A DNA stretch of 64,000 nt, taken from the NCBI RefSeq assembly GCF_036075115.1, contig NZ_CP107958.1:3906001-3970000 (forward strand), given 5' to 3'. The DNA is from Streptomyces sp. NBC_00377. Lineage in GTDB: Bacteria; Actinomycetota; Actinomycetes; Streptomycetales; Streptomycetaceae. Made by a program: the position numbers and the translations under genes. This document shows positions 36,979 through 43,770 of the stretch, piece after piece (the first letter of the stretch is position 1; the number at the start of each line of letters is the position of its first letter). The notes beneath the pieces are model-generated. The model made no database searches. It worked only from the letters and a program-made list of their open reading frames with translations, and was not told the DNA's origin.

Positions 36979-37529
36979 CGCAGCAGCCCCTTCATCTCGA
37001 TCATGGGCAGGGCCTTGAGCGCCGCTTCCTCCGCCTCGCGGGCCGCCTCCTCGGCGTTCACGCCCAGCTTGGCGTTCTGGATCTTGTGGTGGAGCTTGAG
37101 GATCGCGTCCATCAGCATCTCGGGCCGAGGCGGGCAACCCGGGAGGTAGATGTCCACGGGCACGATGTGGTCGACGCCCTGGACGATCGCGTAGTTGTTG
37201 AACATGCCGCCGGAGGAGGCGCACACGCCCATGGAGATGACCCACTTGGGGTTGGGCATCTGGTCGTAGACCTGCCGGAGCACCGGCGCCATCTTCTGGC
37301 TCACCCGGCCGGCGACGATCATCAGGTCCGCCTGACGGGGGGATCCCCGGAAGACCTCCATCCCGAAGCGCGCCAGGTCGTAGCGGCCGGCGCCGGTGGT
37401 CATCATCTCGATGGCACAGCAGGCGAGGCCGAACGTGGCGGGGAAGACGGACGCCTTGCGCACCCAGCCCGCGGCCTGCTCGACGGTGGTCAGCAGGAAA
37501 CCGCTCGGCAGTTTTTCTTCGAGTCCCAT
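36975..37529 (-). CDS. nuoB: NADH-quinone oxidoreductase subunit B
   Basis: A 184-residue subunit that carries cluster N2, the last electron carrier before quinone. Ligands are the tandem Cys37-Cys38, Cys103 in GVCASSGG and Cys132 in LPGCPPRP. The C-terminus has an Ala-Glu-rich helix. ATG 37529 lies 13 bases after the nuoA stop, one of the few non-overlapping junctions of the operon. Confidence 0.96.
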   Translation of the reverse strand: MGLEEKLPSGFLLTTVEQAAGWVRKASVFPATFGLACCAIEMMTTGAGRYDLARFGMEVFRGSPRQADLMIVAGRVSQKMAPVLRQVYDQMPNPKWVISMGVCASSGGMFNNYAIVQGVDHIVPVDIYLPGCPPRPEMLMDAILKLHHKIQNAKLGVNAEEAAREAEEAALKALPMIEMKGLLR

Positions 37530-37542
37530 GGCTAAAGGCCCC

Positions 37543-37902
37543 TCAGTCCCATTCCAGGCCGCCGCGCCGCCACACGTACGCGTACGCCACGAAGACGGTG
37601 AGCACGAAGAGCAACATCTCCACGAGCCCGAAGACACCCAGGGCGTCGAAGGTGACGGCCCAGGGGTAGAGGAAGACGATCTCGATGTCGAAGACGATGA
37701 AGAGCATCGCCGTCAGGTAGTACTTGATGGGGAAGCGCCCGCCGCCGGCCGGCGTGGGGGTCGGCTCGATACCGCACTCGTAGGCCTCGAGCTTGGCGCG
37801 GTTGTACCGCTTCGGCCCGATCAACGTGGCCATGACCACGGAGAAGATCGCAAAGCCTGCCCCGAGGGCTCCCAGTACGAGGATGGGCGCATACGCGTTC
37901 AC
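37543..37902 (-). CDS. nuoA: NADH-quinone oxidoreductase subunit A
   Basis: A 119-residue membrane subunit with three transmembrane helices; the loop YECGIEPT and the stretch FDIEIVFLYPWAV hold the conserved acidic residues near the quinone channel. It is the first gene of the nuo operon, starting at GTG 37902 after GAGAGGAGCGAG. Control probably comes from the Rex site about 110-120 bases upstream. Confidence 0.96.
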   Translation of the reverse strand: MNAYAPILVLGALGAGFAIFSVVMATLIGPKRYNRAKLEAYECGIEPTPTPAGGGRFPIKYYLTAMLFIVFDIEIVFLYPWAVTFDALGVFGLVEMLLFVLTVFVAYAYVWRRGGLEWD

Positions 37903-38008
37903 CGCTCCTCGCTCCTCTCAGTCGGCACTGACTGCTGGCGATGACGTCGGGCTCCGTCCACCTCCCAGGTATCGCGGACCCCGCCCGTCCCGGCGAAGAT
38001 CGCGAACA

Positions 38009-38024
38009 TGTGAAGCAGGTCACA
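38009..38024. promoter_or_regulatory. Rex operator of nuo operon
   Basis: TGTGAAGCAGGTCACA differs at one base from the Streptomyces Rex consensus TGTGAACNNNTTCACA as I recall it. Rex leaves DNA when NADH is high and represses respiratory genes when NAD+ is high. The site falls just downstream of a candidate nuoA -10 box, a position suited to repression. Confidence 0.75.
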
Positions 38025-38040
38025 AGCCCAACTGCCTCGC

Positions 38041-38070
38041 ATCCTATGCCCGCCGCTCTGTGATCTGCGA
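38041..38070 (-). promoter_or_regulatory. Candidate nuoA promoter
   Basis: On the minus strand TAGGAT at 38046-38041 is a perfect housekeeping -10 box; 18 bases before it lies TCGCAG, a poor -35. A dyad CACAA-N3-TTGTG at 38083-38095 lies upstream and could bind a further regulator. Confidence 0.4.
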
Positions 38071-38283
38071 CACGGGGTATTACACAAGCTTTGTGATCTC
38101 CACCACCTGACGAAGGATCATGAAGTCATACCGACAGTGATCTTCATACGTGAAGCGTCGGAGTGATCACAAGAAGTGACATTTACGCTCGTCACCGCCT
38201 GAAACGCGGGTCGTCTCCATATCAAGAGGCTTCCCTTGCATGCAAATTCGCGGTGGACATGAGGCCCTGATAGAGGCGCGCAT

Positions 38284-38335
38284 TCACACATCAGGGGGAG
38301 GTGTGACCGGGGTGTGGACGCGTGCACGCGTTCAC
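38284..38335. promoter_or_regulatory. Two inverted repeats upstream of NlpC/P60 gene
   Basis: TCACAC/GTGTGA arms span 38284-38306. Next to them ACGCGTGCACGCGT (38318-38331) is a perfect 14-base palindrome, extended by GTG and CAC on either side of one mismatch to 22 bases (38314-38335). They look like operators placed about 100 bases upstream of the candidate promoter at 38433. Confidence 0.5.
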
Positions 38336-38432
38336 GAGGAGAAGCGGTCGCGAACGACGCGCGGGACGCGGTGGTTCCGGTGACCGTTCCGTGACCTGCG
38401 CCACACCCGTGCGGGGCGGCCAAGAAGAGGGC

Positions 38433-38462
38433 TTGGCCAATGGTCGCGACCGATGGTAGGCG
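38433..38462 (+). promoter_or_regulatory. Candidate promoter of NlpC/P60 gene
   Basis: TTGGCC (38433-38438) and TAGGCG (38457-38462) are 18 bases apart, close to the HrdB pattern. This would give a leader of about 175 bases. I looked for the ydaO (c-di-AMP) riboswitch often found before Streptomyces wall hydrolases and did not see its conserved parts. Confidence 0.45.
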
Positions 38463-38644
38463 CCGGGCAATCCGGGCGTAAAGACGAAAGTGCATGATCA
38501 CAGGCCTGATCGCCTGAGTCCGCAATGTCCGTTACGGCGTCAATAAAGAACCCGGGGAAGGGAATTTGGGGCATCGGTTGAACAACTGTGGCGCAGCACA
38601 CGTTTCTTGAAGGTATGGAGGAGCCCCTGATACCGGTTGTACCC

Positions 38645-39448
38645 ATGTCCCACACCGCTCACATACGCAGCCACCGGAAACCCCGCCGCAGCGCGTCGAC
38701 GATCGCGATGCGGGCCGGAGTCGCCAGTGGTGTCCTCGGCACGCTGGCCGTCGCCACAGCAGCCGGCTCGGCCAACGCCGCCGAGCCGGTGACGCAGACG
38801 CTCGAACTGCCCGTGCTCACGGGCGACCTGGCCGCCCAGGTCGCGCAGTCCGCTCAGGCCACGCAGCAGGCCGCGGCGAACTACCAGCTCGACGCCGAGC
38901 GTGACGCGGCCGCAGCAGCAGCCGCCAAGGAGGCCAAGAAGGACCTCGCCGACGCCAAGGCCGAGGCGAAGAAGAAGGACGAGGCCGCCCGCAAGGCCGC
39001 CGCCGAGCGTGCCACGCGCAACGCCGAGCGGACCACGCTCTCCACGACGGCGAGCAGCGGCAGCTCCACGAGCACGAGCGGTTCCACGGCGACCGGTTCG
39101 GCCGCGGCCGTCATCGCCTTCGTGAAGGCCCAGATCGGCGACGCCTACGTCTCCGGCGGCACCGGCCCCAACTCCTGGGACTGCTCGGGTCTCATGCAGA
39201 CCGCTTTCAAGCAGGTCGGTGTCGACCTGCCGCGCGTCTCGCAGGACCAGTCGACCTTCGGCACCCAGGTGTCCCTGGACAACCTGCAGCCGGGCGACAT
39301 CCTGTACTGGGGCAGCGCGGGCAGCGCGTACCACGTGGCGGTGTACGTCGGTGACGGCATGTTCGTCGGCGCGCAGAACCCGTCCACCGGTGTGGCCGAG
39401 AAGCCGCTGTCGTACGACCCGCCGACCGGCGCGGTACGGGTGCTCTGA
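38645..39448 (+). CDS. Secreted NlpC/P60 cell-wall hydrolase
   Basis: A 267-residue secreted protein. A long basic signal peptide ends near AGSANA-AEP; then comes an Ala-Lys-Glu-rich coiled coil (about residues 55-125), a Ser-Thr linker, and a C-terminal NlpC/P60 domain with Cys180 in WDCSG and His230 in AYHVAVY as the catalytic pair. Such endopeptidases cut peptidoglycan stem peptides. Start choice is uncertain: ATG 38645 gives the best signal peptide, while in-frame ATG 38615 and GTG 38588 lie upstream without clear ribosome sites. Confidence 0.87.
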   Translation: MSHTAHIRSHRKPRRSASTIAMRAGVASGVLGTLAVATAAGSANAAEPVTQTLELPVLTGDLAAQVAQSAQATQQAAANYQLDAERDAAAAAAAKEAKKDLADAKAEAKKKDEAARKAAAERATRNAERTTLSTTASSGSSTSTSGSTATGSAAAVIAFVKAQIGDAYVSGGTGPNSWDCSGLMQTAFKQVGVDLPRVSQDQSTFGTQVSLDNLQPGDILYWGSAGSAYHVAVYVGDGMFVGAQNPSTGVAEKPLSYDPPTGAVRVL

Positions 39449-39482
39449 CGCACCCGGGTGCCCTGAGGCATCTCAAGCACGC

Positions 39483-39515
39483 AAGGGCCGCAGCCGCTCG
39501 GGGGCAGCGGCCCTT
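39483..39515 (+). terminator. Terminator of NlpC/P60 gene
   Basis: AAGGGCCGC and GCGGCCCTT are perfect 9-base arms around a 15-base loop, 34 bases after the stop codon. Confidence 0.75.
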
Positions 39516-40448
39516 CGGGCTCCGCGGACGCGCCGGGCCGCCATGCGCGCTCGCGCAAACCGCTCTTGCGGCTCACCGCGGGCCCACAGCCGCCCCCAGG
39601 GCCGTGCGGGCCGCACGGGCGCCCCGAAGCGCGTGGGCGCCCCGCGAACGGCCCAGAGGGCGCCCTGCGACCCTGTGGCGCGCCTCCGGCCTTCCCCTGG
39701 CGCCTCGCAACTCGCCCTCGGGCCCCTCTAGCTAGACCCCCGGCTCGCATACAGGCCCATCCAGCGCCCTTCTGGTGCACTTGGGGCGTATGCAGGGGTC
39801 GATGCCTCGCGCCGTCCCGGCCTTTCCGGCACACCGGACATGTCCGGTCGGCCGGACAACTCCGGCGGGCCGGTCGGACACCTCCGACGCGCAGGGGCGC
39901 CCCGCGAAGCCGGATACCCCTGACGCATCGGGACACCCTTCACCGGCTGGATGCCCCTGCCGCACCGAACCCTCTTTGACGGGCCGGGACATTCCTGCCG
40001 TACCGGGACACCTTTGACGGGCCGGTACGTTCCGCGGCGCCGGAACGCCTCTCACGGGCGGACATCCCGGACGCACCGAGACCGGCCGGATGTTTCTGAC
40101 GCGCCGCCGAACTCTCTTTGGCGGGACGGAACATTTCTCTCGTACCGGGACACCTTGACGGGCCCGGGACATTCCGCGACGCCGGACGCCTCTCACAGGC
40201 CGGACGCCCCAGGCGCGCCGAGACCTGACGGAACGGGACATTTCTGACGCGCTGGGGCCTGAGGGAACGGGGCATCCTCTGACGTACCGACACCTGACGG
40301 AACGGGATATTCCCGATGCGCCGGATACCCGATATGCCTCAGACGCCCCTTTACCGCCACGGTGGGTGGCGGGCCGGGGCGAAGGGGGTTTCGCGGGCCG
40401 GGCCGCCGAGGACACCGTGGCGGTAAGGGGGCGGACGGGCGGACGCGG
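39516..40448. other. Long non-coding region with degenerate repeats
   Basis: About 930 bases without a convincing gene between the NlpC/P60 gene and the GGR-family gene. Open frames exist on both strands but encode only Arg-Pro-Val or Pro-Asp-Thr repeats and lack ribosome sites. The right half is filled with variants of GACGGNCCGGGACATT and TACCGGGACACC spaced about 20-35 bases apart. Confidence 0.6.
39972..40255. repeat. 142-bp tandem duplication, diverged
   Basis: Two adjacent copies starting with CTCTTTG (39972 and 40114) share the order TACCGGGACACC, TTGACGGGCC, ACATTCCGC-type box, ACGCCTCTCAC and TTTCTGACGCGC. Divergence is moderate with small indels. Each copy is itself made of shorter related segments, so the array seems to have grown by nested duplication. 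Confidence 0.75.
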
Positions 40449-41744
40449 TCAGGCCTTCGGGGCCACCTTGCTCAGGCCGTTGATGATGCGGTCCATCGCG
40501 TCGCCGCCCGTGGGGTCCGTCAGGTTGGCGAGCATCTTCAGGGTGAACTTCATCAGCAAGGGGTGGCTCAGACCGCGCTGGGTCGCGATCTTCATGACCT
40601 TCGGGTTGCCGATGAGCTTCACGAAGGCACGGCCCAGCGTGTAGTAGCCGCCGTAGGTGTCCGCGAGGACCTGCGGATAGCGCTGGAGGGCCAGTTCGCG
40701 CTGGCCCGGGGTGGCGCGGGCATGGGCCTGGACGATGACGTCGGCGACCAGCTGGCCGGACTCCATGGCATAGGCGATGCCCTCGCCGTTGAACGGGTTC
40801 ACCAGACCGCCGGCGTCGCCGACGAGCAGCAGGCCCTTGGTGTAGTGGGGCTTGCGGTTGAAGGCCATGGGGAGGGCCGCCCCCCGGATCGGGCCGGTCA
40901 TGTTTTCGGGGGTGTAACCCCAGTCCTGCGGCATGGACGCGCACCAGGCCTTGAGGACCTCGCGCCAGTCGAGCTCCTTGAAGGAGTCGGAGGTGTTCAG
41001 CACGCCCAGGCCGACGTTCGACGTCCCGTCGCCCATACCGAAGATCCAGCCGTAGCCGGGCAGCAGCCGGTCCTCGCCCGGACCCCGGCGGTCCCACAAT
41101 TCCAGCCACGACTCCAGGTAGTCGTCCTCGTGGCGCGGGGAGGTGAAGTAGGTGCGGACCGCGACGCCCATCGGGCGGTCCTCGCGGCGGTGCAGGCCCA
41201 TCGCCAGCGAGAGCCGGCTGGAGTTGCCGTCGGCGGCCACCACGAGCGGGGCGCGGAAGGTCACTTCGCGCTTCTCCTCACCCAGCTTGGCGTGCACGCC
41301 GATGATGCGGCCGGTGCGGTCGTCGACGATCGGCGCACCGACGTTGCAGCGCTCGTACAGGCGGGCGCCGGCCTTCTGGGCCTGGCGGGCGAGCTGCTCG
41401 TCGAAGTCGTCGCGCTTGCGGACGAGTCCGTAGTCCGGGAAAGAGGCGAGATCCGGCCAGTCGAGCTGGAGGCGGACGCCGCCTCCGATGATGCGCAGGC
41501 CCTTGTTGCGCAGCCAGCCGGCCTCCTCGGAGATGTCGATGCCCATGGCCACGAGCTGCTTGGTGGCGCGTGGGGTGAGGCCGTCGCCGCAGACCTTCTC
41601 GCGGGGGAACTCGGTCTTCTCCAGGAGGAGTACGTCGAGTCCGGCCTTGGCGAGGTAGTACGCGGTCGTGGAGCCGCTCGGCCCCGCGCCGACGACGATC
41701 ACGTCGGCCGTGTTTTCGGAGAGGGGCTCGTTCACGACGGTCAC
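40449..41744 (-). CDS. Geranylgeranyl reductase-family FAD oxidoreductase
   Basis: A 431-residue flavoprotein of the GGR/digeranylgeranylglycerophospholipid reductase family. The FAD fold is VVGAGPSGSTTAYYLAKAG at the N-terminus, the second FAD motif is LLVGDAGGLVNPFNGEGI. Family members saturate isoprenoid double bonds. Its place between complex I and menG makes menaquinone side-chain reduction a plausible role (Streptomyces make partly hydrogenated MK-9), but this is inference from context. GTG 41744 has GGGGAG 8 bases upstream. Confidence 0.88.
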   Translation of the reverse strand: MTVVNEPLSENTADVIVVGAGPSGSTTAYYLAKAGLDVLLLEKTEFPREKVCGDGLTPRATKQLVAMGIDISEEAGWLRNKGLRIIGGGVRLQLDWPDLASFPDYGLVRKRDDFDEQLARQAQKAGARLYERCNVGAPIVDDRTGRIIGVHAKLGEEKREVTFRAPLVVAADGNSSRLSLAMGLHRREDRPMGVAVRTYFTSPRHEDDYLESWLELWDRRGPGEDRLLPGYGWIFGMGDGTSNVGLGVLNTSDSFKELDWREVLKAWCASMPQDWGYTPENMTGPIRGAALPMAFNRKPHYTKGLLLVGDAGGLVNPFNGEGIAYAMESGQLVADVIVQAHARATPGQRELALQRYPQVLADTYGGYYTLGRAFVKLIGNPKVMKIATQRGLSHPLLMKFTLKMLANLTDPTGGDAMDRIINGLSKVAPKA

Positions 41745-41841
41745 GGCGGGATCTCCCCAAGTTCGGAATCTTCGTGCCGACCGGCACTGGACATGGGCAG
41801 TCTATTCAGCAGAATTGATCACCCGGCTGAAGGGCTGCCCA

Positions 41842-42348
41842 GTGAACCGAGCTCTCCCCGTAGTTCGACTGCGTGTCCCCACGGACGAGGACGCCGTCGC
41901 CTGGCACCGGGTCTTCGACGACCCGGGTGTGATGGAGTTCCACGGCGGACGATCCGCGGAGCTGTCCGCCTACGAAGAGCTCACCGCCCGCCAGCGCCGG
42001 CACGACGCGGAGCTCGGATTCTGTCTGTGGACGATGCTGGACCGGGACGACCGGGTGATCGGTTTCACCGGTGCTCAGCCGTGGCCCCGTGAGCACGGCC
42101 CCAGGGGCGAGATCGAGATCGGGTGGCGGCTCGGTCGGGAGCACTGGGGGCAGGGCTACGCGACGGCGGCCGCGCGGATGACCCTGGAGCGGGTCGCAGC
42201 GGCCGGGGTCCGTGAAGTGGTGGCCGTGGTCGACGCACGCAACGCGCGGTCCATCGCCGTCGCGGAACGGCTGGGCATGCGGCTCGGGGAGGTCTTCACG
42301 CCACCGGAGTCGCAGCGCGAAAGGCACTGCTACCGCCTCGCGTGGTGA
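41842..42348 (+). CDS. GNAT-family N-acetyltransferase (RimJ-like)
   Basis: A 168-residue acetyl-CoA-dependent transferase of the RimJ/RimL type. The acetyl-CoA loop is seen around LGREHWGQGYATAA (Q/RxxGxG/A variant), and the family's EIGWRL strand precedes it. Substrates range from ribosomal proteins to antibiotics; nothing here decides. GTG 41842 follows GAAGGG. The gene is divergent from the GGR gene with about 100 bases between them. Confidence 0.85.
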   Translation: MNRALPVVRLRVPTDEDAVAWHRVFDDPGVMEFHGGRSAELSAYEELTARQRRHDAELGFCLWTMLDRDDRVIGFTGAQPWPREHGPRGEIEIGWRLGREHWGQGYATAAARMTLERVAAAGVREVVAVVDARNARSIAVAERLGMRLGEVFTPPESQRERHCYRLAW

Positions 42349-42549
42349 CCGTCGGCCCACACCCCGCCGGGTGACCGTGGCTCCCGCGCCCCCCGCGTGA
42401 CCGCCGCTCCCGTGCCTCGCCACGCCTGGTGACCGTCGCCGCCGTTCCATCGGTCACCTGGCGTAGTCGTCGGCTACAGATAGGCACCCGACGCTTCCGG
42501 GTGGCACCCCCGGGCGGTTACCCTTCCAGTACCGCTGGGGGTGACATCT

Positions 42550-42891
42550 GTGTTCATAACACCCAAAACACCCGAGGTGCGTGTACCGAGGCTCGTCGGA
42601 CTGATGGCCGTGGACGCGCGCGAGGCGGCTACGGCACAGGGCGTGCTGCTGGCCGCACCGGATCGGCCCGAGTTCCACCGCGCGGTCGTGGACTACGTCG
42701 TACGTCAGTACCCGCCGCCCGGTGCCGAGGTGCCGCGCGGGACCGTCGTGACGGTGTGGTTCGACTTCGGCGAGGGGGAGGGCGGCGGAGGCTCGGGCGT
42801 GCGCGAGCCCCGGGTGCCCAGGCCGGGGGGCGGCGGGTTGCAGCGCGAGCTCGACCGGCCGGGGCTCCCCTTCGAGGCGATCACCCGGTGA
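42550..42891 (+). CDS. Small free-standing PASTA-domain protein
   Basis: About 113 residues with one PASTA-like domain (VPRLVGLMAVDAREAATAQGV to YPPPGAEVPRGTVVTVWF), then a Gly-rich linker and a short Arg-Pro tail. PASTA domains bind muropeptides or beta-lactams in Ser/Thr kinases and PBPs, but here there is no kinase, no transmembrane helix and no signal peptide. GTG 42550 has GGGGGTG 6 bases upstream; GTG 42541 is the alternative. Confidence 0.75.
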   Translation: MFITPKTPEVRVPRLVGLMAVDAREAATAQGVLLAAPDRPEFHRAVVDYVVRQYPPPGAEVPRGTVVTVWFDFGEGEGGGGSGVREPRVPRPGGGGLQRELDRPGLPFEAITR

Positions 42892-43042
42892 CCGTGACGT
42901 GGCGATGACCGTGCCGTAGAGATGACCGTGACGTGGGCGATGCCCGGGATCCTGGCGGTCACGGAGACGGTCGCGGTCACGGAGACGGCGGCTGAGGCCC
43001 TGGCGGGAGCGTGACGCCGTGGGAACCGGGCCGCACCGCGGG

Positions 43043-43738
43043 TCAGACCTCCTTGAAGCCCCGGTGCAGGGTCACCACGCCGCCGGTCAGGTTGCGCCAG
43101 GCGACCTTCGACCAGCCGGCCTTGCGCAGGTGCTCGGCGAGGGCGGGCTGGTCGGGCCAGGCACGGATGGACTCGGCGAGGTAGACGTAGGCGTCCGGGT
43201 TCGAGGACATCGCGCGCGCGACCGGCGGAAGGGCGCGCATCAGGTACTCGGTGTAGACGGTCCGGAAGGGCGCCCAGGTGGGGTGCGAGAACTCGCAGAT
43301 GACGACACGCCCGCCGGGCCGGGTCACCCGGTACATCTCGCGCAGGGCCGCGTCGAAGTCCTGCACGTTGCGCAGGCCGAAGGAGATGGTGACGGCGTCG
43401 AAGACGTCGTCCTTGAACGGCAGCCTCGTGGCGTCCCCGGCCGTGAACGGCAGCCAGCCGTGGTTCTTCTTCCCGACCTGGAGCATGCCGAGGGAGAAGT
43501 CGCACGGGACGACATAGGCGCCGGTCTGCGCGAAGGGGAGGGAGGACGTCGCCGTGCCCGCGGCGAGGTCCAGCACCTTCTGTGCGGGGCGGGCGTCGAC
43601 CGCCCTGGCGACCTCCTTGCGCCACCTCCGGTCCTGCCCGAGCGACAGGACGTCGTTGGTCAGGTCGTACCGTTCCGCCACGCGGTCGAACATCGAGGCG
43701 ACTTCGTGGGGCTGCTTGTTCAGGGAAGCACGGGTCAC
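43043..43738 (-). CDS. menG: Demethylmenaquinone methyltransferase
   Basis: A 231-residue SAM-dependent UbiE/MenG methyltransferase that adds the last methyl group to demethylmenaquinone. Motifs: YDLTNDVLSLGQDRRWR at the N-terminus, SAM loop VLDLAAGTATSS, and FGLRNVQDFDAALREMYRV, all diagnostic of MenG. Length is normal. It fits with mqnA and mqnC further on and complex I upstream: the whole neighbourhood serves menaquinone respiration. Start GTG 43738. Confidence 0.94.
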   Translation of the reverse strand: MTRASLNKQPHEVASMFDRVAERYDLTNDVLSLGQDRRWRKEVARAVDARPAQKVLDLAAGTATSSLPFAQTGAYVVPCDFSLGMLQVGKKNHGWLPFTAGDATRLPFKDDVFDAVTISFGLRNVQDFDAALREMYRVTRPGGRVVICEFSHPTWAPFRTVYTEYLMRALPPVARAMSSNPDAYVYLAESIRAWPDQPALAEHLRKAGWSKVAWRNLTGGVVTLHRGFKEV

Positions 43739-43770
43739 CCGCCCATTGTGGCAGCCCCGGACTCACCGCC

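Noticed and set aside
38100..38644. Possible ydaO (c-di-AMP) riboswitch before the NlpC/P60 gene
   Set aside because: Such elements precede several Streptomyces wall hydrolases, but I could not find the conserved GTCAGC-type and GGGGGAAC-like parts here.
39732..40415. 227-codon minus-strand frame with Met-Ser-Arg-Pro-Val repeats
   Set aside because: Repeats reflect the DNA repeats; stop-free frames occur on both strands, no ribosome site and no fold.
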